64,000 nucleotides of DNA from Larkinella humicola. GTDB lineage: Bacteria; Bacteroidota; Bacteroidia; Cytophagales; Spirosomataceae. Positions 52,028-60,151 of the stretch are shown piece after piece. Under the pieces are notes generated by a model. It did not search any database, had not been told where the DNA came from, and saw nothing but the letters and a program-made list of their open reading frames with translations. The stretch spans positions 496,001 through 560,000 of the forward strand of contig NZ_VTWS01000005.1 of assembly GCF_008727875.1 (NCBI RefSeq), in the 5' to 3' direction. The first letter of the stretch is position 1. Each line of letters starts with the position of its first letter. The position numbers and the translations under genes are program-made.

Positions 52028-52954
52028 TTAAATTTTATTCCCCCGAAAATATTCCTCCACAGCCATTTTCCGTTTTCCCTCGGCCTGCAATTGGTCCACC
52101 GACAACCAGCCGTCAGTAGCCTTGATGAGCAGCGTTTTTTTGCCATCGGACCAGGCTTCACCCGGTTCGGCCGGAAGGGGCGAATGATCGGCAAACGAAA
52201 CCGCATAGATTTTGTACACCTTCCCGTTGATTTTCGTCCAGGCCGTCGGATAGGGCGACATTCCCCGCACAAAATTCCGAACGGCTTCGGCGGGCTGAAA
52301 CCAGTTGATCTCACAGGTTTCGCGGTGAATTTTCGGAGCGAGTTTCATTTCGCCAATCTGTGGTTGCGGTTTTCGCGGATACGTACCTGCTTCAATTGCC
52401 CGAACGGTTTTCAGCACCAGATTGGCTCCTTTTTCCATCAACCGATCGTGGAGCGTTCCGGCGGTGTCATCCGGATGAATGGGTTCGGTTTCCTGAAAAA
52501 TCATCTGGCCGGTGTCAATTTCTTTTTCGATGAAGAACGTCGTTACACCGGTTTCTTTTTCACCATTGATAACGGCCCAATTGATCGGGGCCGCTCCGCG
52601 ATACTGCGGCAATAAAGATCCATGCAGATTGAAGGTACCAATCCGGGGCATCGCCCAAACCACTTCCGGCAACATCCGAAAGGCCACGACCACCTGCAAG
52701 TCAGCCTGGTAGCGTTGCAATTGTTCCAAAAAAGCCGGATCGCGCAGTTTCTCGGGCTGCAAAACCGGAATACCGGCAACAACGGCGGCCCGCTTCACCG
52801 GCGATTCCGTCACTTGTTGCCCCCGCCCTGATGGTCGGTCGGGCGCTGTTACCACGGCCACGACCTGGCAGCCGTCGCCGAGCAGTTTGCTCAGGCTGGC
52901 GACCGCAAAATCGGGCGTGCCCATAAATACGATGCGAAAAGAATCACTTCTCAA
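52028..52954 (-). CDS. fmt: Methionyl-tRNA formyltransferase
   Basis: The 308-residue protein has the formyltransferase domain (1-190: FMGTPDFAVASLSKL, NLHGSLLPQYRGAAPINW with the catalytic Asn, His and downstream Asp region) and a C-terminal beta-barrel tRNA-binding domain (about 205-300). It formylates the initiator Met-tRNA. It is followed by folA at 3 bases and is transcribed away from greA. The ATG at 52954 opens MRSDSFRIVFMGTPDF, the usual start. Confidence 0.96.
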   Translation of the reverse strand: MRSDSFRIVFMGTPDFAVASLSKLLGDGCQVVAVVTAPDRPSGRGQQVTESPVKRAAVVAGIPVLQPEKLRDPAFLEQLQRYQADLQVVVAFRMLPEVVWAMPRIGTFNLHGSLLPQYRGAAPINWAVINGEKETGVTTFFIEKEIDTGQMIFQETEPIHPDDTAGTLHDRLMEKGANLVLKTVRAIEAGTYPRKPQPQIGEMKLAPKIHRETCEINWFQPAEAVRNFVRGMSPYPTAWTKINGKVYKIYAVSFADHSPLPAEPGEAWSDGKKTLLIKATDGWLSVDQLQAEGKRKMAVEEYFRGNKI

Positions 52955-52994
52955 AACAGTAACGGGTTATTTGCTCGAATTGCTGATTAGGACA

Positions 52995-53025
52995 TTGGGA
53001 GAATGCCACGGAATTGTTATTTTTG
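52995..53025 (+). promoter_or_regulatory. Promoter of the fmt-greA gap, reading towards greA
   Basis: TTGG (52995-52998) and TATTTTTG (53018-53025) are 19 bases apart, a good match to the Bacteroidota consensus. The expected transcript start is near 53029, more than 220 bases before the greA ATG, with an intervening terminator-like hairpin. Confidence 0.65.
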
Positions 53026-53028
53026 TCT

Positions 53029-53153
53029 TCCTGAGTTCCACTATGAGTAGTCGAACAGCTATACATACAATTCCGCAGAAAGGCTCCTGACGCTTCCTAC
53101 AAAGAAACAAGATTTTGTATGGAGAACGGTCAGCGAACCGTTCTTTTCTTTTT
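53029..53153 (+). ncRNA. Candidate small RNA or greA attenuator leader
   Basis: The stretch runs from the expected start of the promoter at 52995 to a terminator at 53123-53153. It has no convincing frame; the gap contains only this unit. The product would be about 125 nt long. It does not match known RNAs that I can recall (SRP RNA, 6S, tmRNA, riboswitches). The hairpin could also attenuate greA transcription. Confidence 0.4.
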
Positions 53154-53154
53154 T
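53123..53154 (+). terminator. Terminator-like hairpin upstream of greA
   Basis: A perfect 8-base stem (AGAACGGT at 53123-53130 with its complement at 53137-53144), 6-base loop, then TTTCTTTTTT. The neighbouring genes diverge, so it does not end a protein gene; it ends the candidate RNA at 53029. Confidence 0.7.
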
Positions 53155-53251
53155 GTAGCCATTTACCACCAAATAAGCGGCTATAGTGGGAATTGTAGGG
53201 TCTTGGGAGCAGCGAAACCAAAGGCAAAGAAATTTATAGAGTAGATGTAAC

Positions 53252-53725
53252 ATGGGTAAAATTTCGTATTACACTGAAGAAGGTCTAAACCGGCTGAAAG
53301 CTGAACTCAACGACCTGAAAACCAAAGGCCGGAGCGATATGTCCCGCCAGATTGCCGAAGCACGCGACAAAGGAGATTTGAGCGAAAATGCGGAGTACGA
53401 CGCGGCCAAAGATGCGCAGGGACTGCTGGAGATGAAGATTTCGAAGATGGAAGAAATTGTTTCGAACGCCCGGCTGCTGGATGAATCGTCGATCGATGCT
53501 TCGCAGGTATCGGTCCTATCGACGGTTAAAATAAAAAATCGAAAAAACGGCGCAACCATGACCTACACGCTGGTCTCGGAAGAAGAAGCCGATTTGAAAT
53601 TAGGAAAGATTTCCGTGGGTTCTCCCATCGGCAAGGGGCTGCTGGGCAAAAAAGTGGGCGATACCACTGAAATCAAAGTGCCAGCCGGAACGCTGGAGTT
53701 TGAAGTTCTCGAAATCGGACGATAA
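53252..53725 (+). CDS. greA: Transcript cleavage factor GreA
   Basis: The 157-residue protein has the GreA N-terminal coiled coil (1-75: YYTEEGLNRLKAELNDLK, RGDLSENAEYDAAKDAQGL-type tip with acidic Asp-Glu residues, here AEARDKGDLSENAEYDAA) and C-terminal FKBP-like domain (KIGSPIG-type GSPIGKGLLGKKVGD). It inserts in the polymerase secondary channel and triggers cleavage of backtracked RNA. It has 98 bases of leader after the terminator-like hairpin. Confidence 0.96.
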   Translation: MGKISYYTEEGLNRLKAELNDLKTKGRSDMSRQIAEARDKGDLSENAEYDAAKDAQGLLEMKISKMEEIVSNARLLDESSIDASQVSVLSTVKIKNRKNGATMTYTLVSEEEADLKLGKISVGSPIGKGLLGKKVGDTTEIKVPAGTLEFEVLEIGR

Positions 53726-53732
53726 GTTTCAA

Positions 53733-53808
53733 AATGAACACTGAATTTCGAATCTGGATCGAATGCGGAGCTACATCGTAATTCGATATTCACCATTCAG
53801 TGTTCATT
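53733..53808. repeat. Intergenic inverted repeat J (greA/HIT gene)
   Basis: Arms 53733-53746 and 53795-53808 are perfect over 14 bases (AATGAACACTGAAT) with a 48-base loop that holds further partial pairing. It fills most of the 96-base gap between two co-directional genes. Confidence 0.8.
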
Positions 53809-53821
53809 ATTCCTTCCCCTC

Positions 53822-54211
53822 ATGGCTTCCATCTTTTCCCGTATTGTCAGTGGCGAAATACCGGCGTATAAAATTGCCGAAACCGACGATTACCTGGCTT
53901 TTCTGGACGTGTTCCCAACGGTGAAGGGCCATACGCTGGTCATTCCGAAAAAAGAGGTCGATTACCTCTTTGATCTGGATGAGGATCTGTATCTCGGTCT
54001 GATGAAATTTGCCAAACAGATTGCGCCCGCCATTGAGAAAGCTGTTCCCTGCCAGCGGATTGGCGTGGCGGTGGTGGGGCTGGAAGTGCCGCACGCGCAC
54101 GTCCACCTGATTCCGATCAACAGCATGGCGGACATGAATTTCAACAATAAGCTGAAAGTGAGCCCGGAAGAGTTTACCGAAATAGCCGCCCGCATCCGGA
54201 GTTTCCTCTAA
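53822..54211 (+). CDS. HIT family nucleotide hydrolase/transferase
   Basis: The 129-residue protein has the HIT pattern: SIFSRIVSGEIPAYKIAET at the start, LVIPKKEVDYLFDL and the triad VPHAHVHLIPI at about residues 96-106, where the central His attacks the phosphate. It is of the HINT/Fhit-like group that hydrolyses nucleoside phosphoramidates or dinucleoside polyphosphates. It stops 1 base before the convergent gpsA stop. Confidence 0.94.
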   Translation: MASIFSRIVSGEIPAYKIAETDDYLAFLDVFPTVKGHTLVIPKKEVDYLFDLDEDLYLGLMKFAKQIAPAIEKAVPCQRIGVAVVGLEVPHAHVHLIPINSMADMNFNNKLKVSPEEFTEIAARIRSFL

Positions 54212-54212
54212 C

Positions 54213-55211
54213 TTACTTCAATACGGTTTTTAACGCATTCGTCGCCAGGACCGGCGACGTTTTTTCGTACAAAACCGTGTATACCATTTCCATAATCGGC
54301 ATCAGAACACCGTAGTGTCGGTTGATTTCGTGAATGCTCTTCACGGCATAATACCCTTCGGCAATCATATTCATTTCCATTTGGGCCGACTGCACGCTGT
54401 AGCCCCGCCCAATCAGATGCCCGAACGTCCGGTTGCGGCTGAAAGGCGAATAGGCCGTTACGAGCAGATCGCCCAGGTACGCCGACGCGCTCAGATCGCG
54501 TTGCATGGGATACACCCGGTCGACAAACCGCCGGATTTCCTGCATGGCGTTGGAGACCAGAACCGCCTGAAAATTGTCGCCGTAGCCCAACCCATGTGTG
54601 ATGCCGCAGGCCAGCGCAATGATGTTTTTCATGACGGCGCAATATTCCACGCCATAGATGTCATCGAGCGCCGAGGTCTGGACAAACCGCCCGTTCAAAA
54701 ACTGCGCTACTTCTGACGCGAATTCCAGGTTCTGCGATGCAATGGTCAGATACGACTGTTTCTCAAGGGCCACTTCCTCCGCGTGACACGGTCCGGCAAT
54801 GACGGCGACCCGGCCCGACGGCACCCCAAATTCCTGCTCGGCCCAATCGGTAATCAACTGGTTTTTTTCAGGAATCATGCCCTTGATCGCCGAAACGATG
54901 CTCTTCCCCGCCAGTTGCTCCGGTTTGACACCTTGCAGGGCGTCGCTGACGAAAGCCGCCGGAACCGCCAGAATAATGTAGTCGCTGGTACTGAGTGCAT
55001 CTTTGATTTTCGTACACACCCGCACCTTGCGGGGGTTGATTTGAACATCGCTGAGGTAGCTCGGATTGTGGTGAAATTTCCGGATATGCCCGGCATCGCG
55101 CTGGCTCCGCAGCCACCAGCGAATGTGGTTGTTTCCTTCCGACAGAATTTTAATGATCGCCGTGGCCCAACTGCCACCGCCCACGACGGTAATCCGAGCG
55201 GGTTGATTCAT
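54213..55211 (-). CDS. gpsA: Glycerol-3-phosphate dehydrogenase [NAD(P)+]
   Basis: The 332-residue protein has the N-terminal Rossmann domain (VVGGGSWATAIIKIL at about residues 9-23; Ala takes a place where Gly is usual), the family loop IRWWLRSQRDAGHI and the C-terminal helical domain with the catalytic lysine in VMKNIIALACGITHGLGYGDN. It reduces dihydroxyacetone phosphate to glycerol 3-phosphate for phospholipid synthesis. It converges with the HIT gene with one base between the stops and has its own 186-base upstream region. Confidence 0.95.
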   Translation of the reverse strand: MNQPARITVVGGGSWATAIIKILSEGNNHIRWWLRSQRDAGHIRKFHHNPSYLSDVQINPRKVRVCTKIKDALSTSDYIILAVPAAFVSDALQGVKPEQLAGKSIVSAIKGMIPEKNQLITDWAEQEFGVPSGRVAVIAGPCHAEEVALEKQSYLTIASQNLEFASEVAQFLNGRFVQTSALDDIYGVEYCAVMKNIIALACGITHGLGYGDNFQAVLVSNAMQEIRRFVDRVYPMQRDLSASAYLGDLLVTAYSPFSRNRTFGHLIGRGYSVQSAQMEMNMIAEGYYAVKSIHEINRHYGVLMPIMEMVYTVLYEKTSPVLATNALKTVLK

Positions 55212-55332
55212 AGGTGTTTATGGTGGACAAGTGAGGTGAGAATAAAGACCAGAGACTTCTACAACCCGTTATGAAGTCTTTTGTCTCAACTCGATTGTCC
55301 TTTTTCTTGAAATTTGATTCCGCAAAATACGA

Positions 55333-55366
55333 AAAACGCCTGCACCTTTAACCGGGCAGGCGTTTT
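55333..55366 (-). terminator. Rho-independent terminator after the periplasmic adaptor gene
   Basis: An 11-base perfect stem (AAAACGCCTGC at 55333-55343 with 55356-55366) and a 12-base loop. On the minus strand the stem is followed by T residues (GTTTTTCG), 32 bases after the stop of the adaptor gene at 55398. Confidence 0.8.
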
Positions 55367-55397
55367 CGCTTTTTCAACCGTATCGTTTAAGCGGAAT

Positions 55398-56816
55398 TTA
55401 TTCTTCCGGTTTTTCCGTCTTTTTGTCCTTGTTCGGGTCGCGTTTCACCACCGGATCGCCGTCTTTCAGGCGCTTCGAAACCGCAATGAAAGGCCCGAAA
55501 ATCACTTCATCACCCGCTTTCAGGCCCGATTTGATCTCAATATTTTCAAAATCGCTGATGCCGGTTTTGACTTCCCGCTGAACCACTTTGCCGTTTTGGT
55601 GAACAAACACAATCTCTTTGATCTCTTCTTTCTTGGCTGGCGCCTGATTAGCCGGTTTGTTCCCGTTGTTATTATTGTTGTTGTTATCCTCGTTCGGGCT
55701 GCGGTTCATGGCTTCCTGGGCGGCTCCCCGCGTGGTAACGGCCGCAATGGGAACAGCCAGCACACCCGGACGGCGATCCGTTATGATTTCAACGGAGGCT
55801 GTCATCCCCGGTTTGAGGGGATAGCTGCGTTTGGCCCGCTGTGCCATCAAATCTTTGTACGAACTGTTCAGCACCTTGATTCGGACTTCAAATTCGGTCA
55901 CGGCATCGGTCGACATGCTCGCTGTAGAGGTACCGGTTCCGGTCAACCCATTAGCGGTATTGGCAATTTCGGTAACAATTCCCTTGAACTTCCGACCCGT
56001 GGTCGAATACGAATCGACGTCGATGTCCGTCGTATCACCCAGGCTGACCCGGACAATGTCGTTCTCATTGACGTTGACCCGAACTTCCATGTTGTTAAGG
56101 TTGGCAATCCGGAGCATTTCAGTACCGGCCATCTGCGACGTTCCCACGACGCGTTCGCCCAATTCGACATTGAGTTTGGAAACCGTACCGTTCACCGGTG
56201 CGTAGATAGTCGTTTTGCGAAGGTTTTCCGTGGCGTCGCGCAAACCGGCTTCGGCGCCGGCGACGTTGAATTCGGCGGCTTTGATGTTCGCCTGAACGGA
56301 TTCGATGTCCTGTTTGGCAACGTTGTAGTCGGCCTCAATCTGTTCAAAATCAGAGGTCGAAATCACCTTGTCGGCCAGCAGTTTCTTGTTCCGGTCGTAA
56401 TTGGCTTTCGCCCGAATCAAACGGGCTTCCGATTGCGCAGCCAGGGCCTTGGTTTGTAAATACTGAGCGCGGCTGGAGTTGACGGTAGCACGGGCGCGGG
56501 CCAGCAGCGACTCGTAGTTGTCGGGCCGGATTTTGAGCAGCAATTGCCCCTGCTTGATCGAATCCCCTTCGGCGATGTACAGGGCAATAATTTCACCAGA
56601 AACATCCGGACTGATTTTGACCTCCACCTCGGGCTGCACCCGTCCTGAAGCACTCACCCGTTCGATGATGTCAACTTTTTTGACGGCGGTAAAATCCACT
56701 TCGGCCGGTTTTTCCTTCCCGATCAGACCGGCTTGCTTGGCAGCCACCAGACCACCCACCAACAAAATAACAATACCACCTAATATCCACCAGATGCGGT
56801 TCGATTTGCGTTTCAT
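55398..56816 (-). CDS. Efflux periplasmic adaptor (HlyD/MacA-type membrane fusion protein)
   Basis: The 472-residue protein has an N-terminal signal-anchor helix (about 8-27), a lipoyl/barrel-sandwich segment (SPDVSGEIIALYIAEGD and the later APVNGTVSKLNVELGERV), a long alpha-hairpin between them (about 105-190), a beta-barrel (about 230-320) and a membrane-proximal domain with VPIAAVTTRG. A low-complexity stretch (Asn-rich, then Pro-Ala) follows it near 390-410. It links inner-membrane transporters to TolC. The ATG at 56816 is chosen because a start upstream overlaps repeat K. It follows tolC in the same direction. Confidence 0.9.
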   Translation of the reverse strand: MKRKSNRIWWILGGIVILLVGGLVAAKQAGLIGKEKPAEVDFTAVKKVDIIERVSASGRVQPEVEVKISPDVSGEIIALYIAEGDSIKQGQLLLKIRPDNYESLLARARATVNSSRAQYLQTKALAAQSEARLIRAKANYDRNKKLLADKVISTSDFEQIEADYNVAKQDIESVQANIKAAEFNVAGAEAGLRDATENLRKTTIYAPVNGTVSKLNVELGERVVGTSQMAGTEMLRIANLNNMEVRVNVNENDIVRVSLGDTTDIDVDSYSTTGRKFKGIVTEIANTANGLTGTGTSTASMSTDAVTEFEVRIKVLNSSYKDLMAQRAKRSYPLKPGMTASVEIITDRRPGVLAVPIAAVTTRGAAQEAMNRSPNEDNNNNNNNGNKPANQAPAKKEEIKEIVFVHQNGKVVQREVKTGISDFENIEIKSGLKAGDEVIFGPFIAVSKRLKDGDPVVKRDPNKDKKTEKPEE

Positions 56817-56820
56817 AGAG

Positions 56821-56919
56821 ATGAACAATGAATAATGAGCATGAATGTGAGACTGAATACGCAAACGCCAGAAATAACAGGACTTGCAAATTATTCAATA
56901 TTCATTATTCATTGTCCAT
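56821..56919. repeat. Intergenic inverted repeat K (TolC/adaptor genes)
   Basis: Arms 56821-56838 and 56902-56919 match at 17 of 18 positions around a 63-base loop. The words ATGAACAATGAATAATGA and its complement fill the gap between two co-directional genes. Confidence 0.8.
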
Positions 56920-56925
56920 TATTCG

Positions 56926-58440
56926 TTAAAAAGACAACGGTTTATTTTGGTAAAAATCAAGAATCTTGGTTCGGAAAACGTAATCAAATTTGGCCTGCAC
57001 CAAATTGGCCCGCGAACGGTCGAGGTTATTTTTGGCAATGTTGTAATCCACCGAGTTCAAAGCCCCGGCATTAAACCGGCTTTCGGCCGCCTGGAACGCT
57101 TTCTCAAGCGATTCCACCTGAATCTGGGTAGCCCGGTAGCGGTTCGCGCCTGCCAGCATGTTGGTGTAGGCCGTTTCGATGTTCTGACGGAGCGTCAGCC
57201 GGGTATTGTCGGCATTAATTTCCGAGGTTTTCTGCGTGATGGTCGCGTTGGTGATCCGGTTGCGAGCTATAAACCGTCCGAAAATCGGAACGTTCAGGTT
57301 GAGTGAAGCTCCCCGGTTCAGGTTGTTATTCAATTGTTCGCCATACGTGAAATTCTCATTCCGGTAAGCCGTCTGAACCACCGAAATCGTGGTCTGGACC
57401 CCATTCATGATGACATTGAGCGGAACCAGGGTGGTTCCATTCTCAAACTGTTTTTGCCGCCCCACACTTGAATACAAGGTACTCAGGCTTCCGCTCAGTG
57501 ACAAGGTCGGGAACAATTGGGCCTTCGCTACTTTTACCCCCTCGGCATCACTCCGTACCCGCAATTCGGCGGCTTTCACGTCCGGCATAAACTGGAGAGC
57601 CGTTTCATAAACACCCTGTGCCGTAGCAGAATACGGTTCCAAGGTCGGATCATCAAGCTGGTATTTTTCCACTTCCAGCGTACCGGGTGACGGTGCGCCA
57701 CTATTCCCCGCCGGTACGTTCATGGCCTGGAGCAACGCCAGTTTGGCTAAATCCAGGTTATTCTGGGCATTCACAACGGTCAGTTCGTCGTTGGCCACCT
57801 GCGCACGAAGGTCATACAACTGGGCTTCGGCCAGGGTTCCGGCATTGACCAGTTTCGTGGTGCGGTCCAGTTGACCGCGGGTTGTTTCTACCTGGCGACG
57901 GGCAATGTCGAGCTGTTCCTGATACGTCAGTACGTTGAGGTAGTTCTGTACGACCAGAATCGAGACGTTATTTTGAATGGCCTGCAAATTCATTTGGGTC
58001 GACTGCAGAAACAAATCATTTTGCTTAATCGCCTTTTGCAGGGCAAATCCATTGAATACCGTCACCTGCCCCTGAAGCTGGTAGTTGTTGGAACTGACAG
58101 ATGATTCGATGAATGTATTCGTTGCCGGGTTGATGTTGCGCCCGGAGCTGAATGACTGACCGGCGTAGCCATTGATACTGGGCAACAGGTTTAATTTCGA
58201 TTGACGAAGTTGAAGTTCACTGCTCTGCACGTTTAACTGGCCCTGCTTGATTTGCAGGTTGTTTTGCAAGGCGATGTCGATACATTGCCGCAATGAATAC
58301 CGCTGGGAAACCGGTGCCGTCTGGCTGGTCTGTACCGTTGTCTGGGCATTCGTTGCGTTCACGATGAGCCCCAGTAGCGATGCCAGGATCGTTGTTCTAA
58401 ACCGGATCGCCGGACCGTTGTTGATAGTAAATCGCTTCAT
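56926..58440 (-). CDS. TolC family outer-membrane efflux protein
   Basis: The 504-residue protein has a signal peptide (about 1-32) and two repeats of the outer-membrane efflux motif in a long alpha-helical barrel pattern: SLRQCIDIALQNNLQIKQ near the start of the mature part, and the mirrored copy in its second half (about 300-500). It forms the outer-membrane exit duct. The adaptor lies 109 bases downstream in the same direction, and an ABC ATPase and permease lie 0.9 kb away, so a MacAB-TolC-type tripartite pump is likely. Confidence 0.92.
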   Translation of the reverse strand: MKRFTINNGPAIRFRTTILASLLGLIVNATNAQTTVQTSQTAPVSQRYSLRQCIDIALQNNLQIKQGQLNVQSSELQLRQSKLNLLPSINGYAGQSFSSGRNINPATNTFIESSVSSNNYQLQGQVTVFNGFALQKAIKQNDLFLQSTQMNLQAIQNNVSILVVQNYLNVLTYQEQLDIARRQVETTRGQLDRTTKLVNAGTLAEAQLYDLRAQVANDELTVVNAQNNLDLAKLALLQAMNVPAGNSGAPSPGTLEVEKYQLDDPTLEPYSATAQGVYETALQFMPDVKAAELRVRSDAEGVKVAKAQLFPTLSLSGSLSTLYSSVGRQKQFENGTTLVPLNVIMNGVQTTISVVQTAYRNENFTYGEQLNNNLNRGASLNLNVPIFGRFIARNRITNATITQKTSEINADNTRLTLRQNIETAYTNMLAGANRYRATQIQVESLEKAFQAAESRFNAGALNSVDYNIAKNNLDRSRANLVQAKFDYVFRTKILDFYQNKPLSF

Positions 58441-58501
58441 GGTTGTTCAATGTTACAAAGTATCTTGCGTACTCATTAACTATTTTAGATAAACGGTGAA
58501 A

Positions 58502-59329
58502 ATGCAAATGAACGTGGTTTTAAACGGGGATGTAGTGCCGGAAGAGGCCGTTGGGTTACCCCTCAACGACCGGGCATTTCAGTACGGCGACGGCTTGTTT
58601 GAGACCCTCCGTTACCAACACCATGAAGTCCGGTTCTGGGCAGATCATTACGACCGGCTCACCCGGGGAATGGAAGCCCTTTCGATCCGGTTGCCTCCCC
58701 AATTCACTTCCGACAGGCTCCAAAGCCAGGTCATTGAACTCCTGAAAGCCAACCACCTGCTCGATCAGACGTCGCGCATCAAACTCCAGGTCTGGCGACA
58801 AACCGGAGGTCTATACACGCCAACGAGTTTTCAGCCCCACTACCTGATTACCGCCCGAACCGGTTCGGCTTTTGCCCTGTCTGAAAAAACCATAGTGGGC
58901 TTCTTCGACGCCGTCCGACTGTCACCCTCAACGGTTTCGGCCTATAAAACCCTCAATGCGTTGCCCTATGTGCTGGCCGGGATTGCCAAACAGCAGCAAC
59001 AGGCCGACGACCTGATTCTGCTGGATACGCACGGCCACCTGGCGGAGTGCATCGCGTCGAACCTCTTCTGGCTGGTGGGCGACGTGCTCTTCACGCCATC
59101 GCCCACCAGTGGCTGCATCGAGGGCATTCTGCGCCGGCAACTGATCCGGCGGGCTCCGCACCACGGCCTTTCGGTGCAGGAAGGACTCTTTTTGCCCGAA
59201 GTGCTCACCAGGGCCGATGCGGTTTTCTGCACCAACATCAGCGGCATTCAGTGGATTCGGCGCATTGGCGAAACCGTGTTTGACGAGACGCTGATGAATC
59301 GAATCAGACCGGTTTTTGCGGATTTGTAG
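58502..59329 (+). CDS. Class IV aminotransferase (PabC/IlvE-like)
   Basis: The 275-residue PLP enzyme begins MQMNVVLNGDVVPEEA, has the family segment RAFQYGDGLFETLRY (about 26-40), the Schiff-base lysine in SAYKTLNALPYVLA (about 155) and the cofactor-binding AECIASNLFWLV. Branched-chain aminotransferases, 4-amino-4-deoxychorismate lyases and D-amino-acid aminotransferases share this fold; the length is nearest to PabC. A GTG at 58496 and an ATG at 58508 are alternatives. It lies alone, divergent from tolC and convergent with the ABC ATPase gene (9 bases apart). Confidence 0.85.
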   Translation: MQMNVVLNGDVVPEEAVGLPLNDRAFQYGDGLFETLRYQHHEVRFWADHYDRLTRGMEALSIRLPPQFTSDRLQSQVIELLKANHLLDQTSRIKLQVWRQTGGLYTPTSFQPHYLITARTGSAFALSEKTIVGFFDAVRLSPSTVSAYKTLNALPYVLAGIAKQQQQADDLILLDTHGHLAECIASNLFWLVGDVLFTPSPTSGCIEGILRRQLIRRAPHHGLSVQEGLFLPEVLTRADAVFCTNISGIQWIRRIGETVFDETLMNRIRPVFADL

Positions 59330-59338
59330 CGCGGCTAT

Positions 59339-60031
59339 TTACTCCCGCTCCAGCGATGGTACCTGAAACGATTCCAGCCAGCCGTCTTTCAGCCGCAGAA
59401 TTCGGTTGCCGTATTCGGCGTTCGCTTCCGAGTGCGTCACCTGCACAATGGTCACGCCGTCTTCCTTGTTCAGTTTTTTAAACAGGTCCATGATCTCCTT
59501 TGCGTGGTCGGAGTGCAGGTTGCCGGTCGGTTCGTCGGCAAAAATCACCTTCGGCTGCGATGCCACGGCGCGGGCAATACCGACCAACTGCTGCTGACCG
59601 CCCGAGAGTTGCGACGGAAAAAGGTCTTTTTTCGCCACCATGTTAAACCGGTCGAGCAATTCGGCCACCCGGCTTTTCCGTTCCGACGACGACATGCCTT
59701 TGTAGAGCAGAGGAGTTTCGATGTTTTCATACACCGTCAGTTCGTCGATCAGGTGATACGCCTGAAACACAAATCCGATGTAATTCCGGTGCAATTCGGT
59801 GCGACGTTTCTCCGACAATTTCTGTACCGGCTGGTCAAAAAACAGGTACTCCCCTTCCGACGGCTCCTCCAGCATCCCCAGAATGTGCAACAGGGTGGAT
59901 TTTCCCGATCCCGATGGCCCCATGATGGAGACAAACTCGCCTTCGTTGATATCGAGCGTGATATTACGAAGTACGTACGTCTTACCGAAACCGGCGGGGT
60001 AGTACTTGGAAACGTTCTGTAGTGAAATCAT
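59339..60031 (-). CDS. ABC transporter ATP-binding protein (LolD/MacB type)
   Basis: The 230-residue protein has Walker A GPSGSGKSTL (about residue 40), the Q-loop, signature LSGGQQQLVGIARAVA (note three Gln), Walker B VIFADEP and the His switch near VTHSE. It is of the LolD/MacB/FtsE group that works with FtsX-type permeases. The ATG at 60031 (MISLQNVSKYYPAG) is chosen because the frame upstream runs into the repeat B region. The permease is 121 bases upstream on the same strand. Confidence 0.94.
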   Translation of the reverse strand: MISLQNVSKYYPAGFGKTYVLRNITLDINEGEFVSIMGPSGSGKSTLLHILGMLEEPSEGEYLFFDQPVQKLSEKRRTELHRNYIGFVFQAYHLIDELTVYENIETPLLYKGMSSSERKSRVAELLDRFNMVAKKDLFPSQLSGGQQQLVGIARAVASQPKVIFADEPTGNLHSDHAKEIMDLFKKLNKEDGVTIVQVTHSEANAEYGNRILRLKDGWLESFQVPSLERE

Positions 60032-60079
60032 AATTTGGTATAGTTGAAAACCGTAAACTCTTCCCTTTGGGAGTGAAGA

Positions 60080-60147
60080 ATTAAAAGTTATGAGTGAAGA
60101 GTTATTCGTCGACACGTATTTTTAACTCTTCACTTTTAACTCTTAAC
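60080..60147. repeat. Intergenic inverted repeat B (ABC ATPase/permease)
   Basis: Arms 60080-60104 and 60123-60147 match at 21 of 25 positions around an 18-base loop. They share the words GAGTGAAGAATTAAAAG and TATGAGTGAAGAGTTA with repeats A (9331) and C (62686). The gap is between co-directional genes. Confidence 0.82.
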
Positions 60148-60151
60148 TTTT

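Noticed and set aside
55314-56459. 381-aa plus-strand frame
   Set aside because: It is antisense to the periplasmic adaptor and runs across its terminator; no domain pattern.
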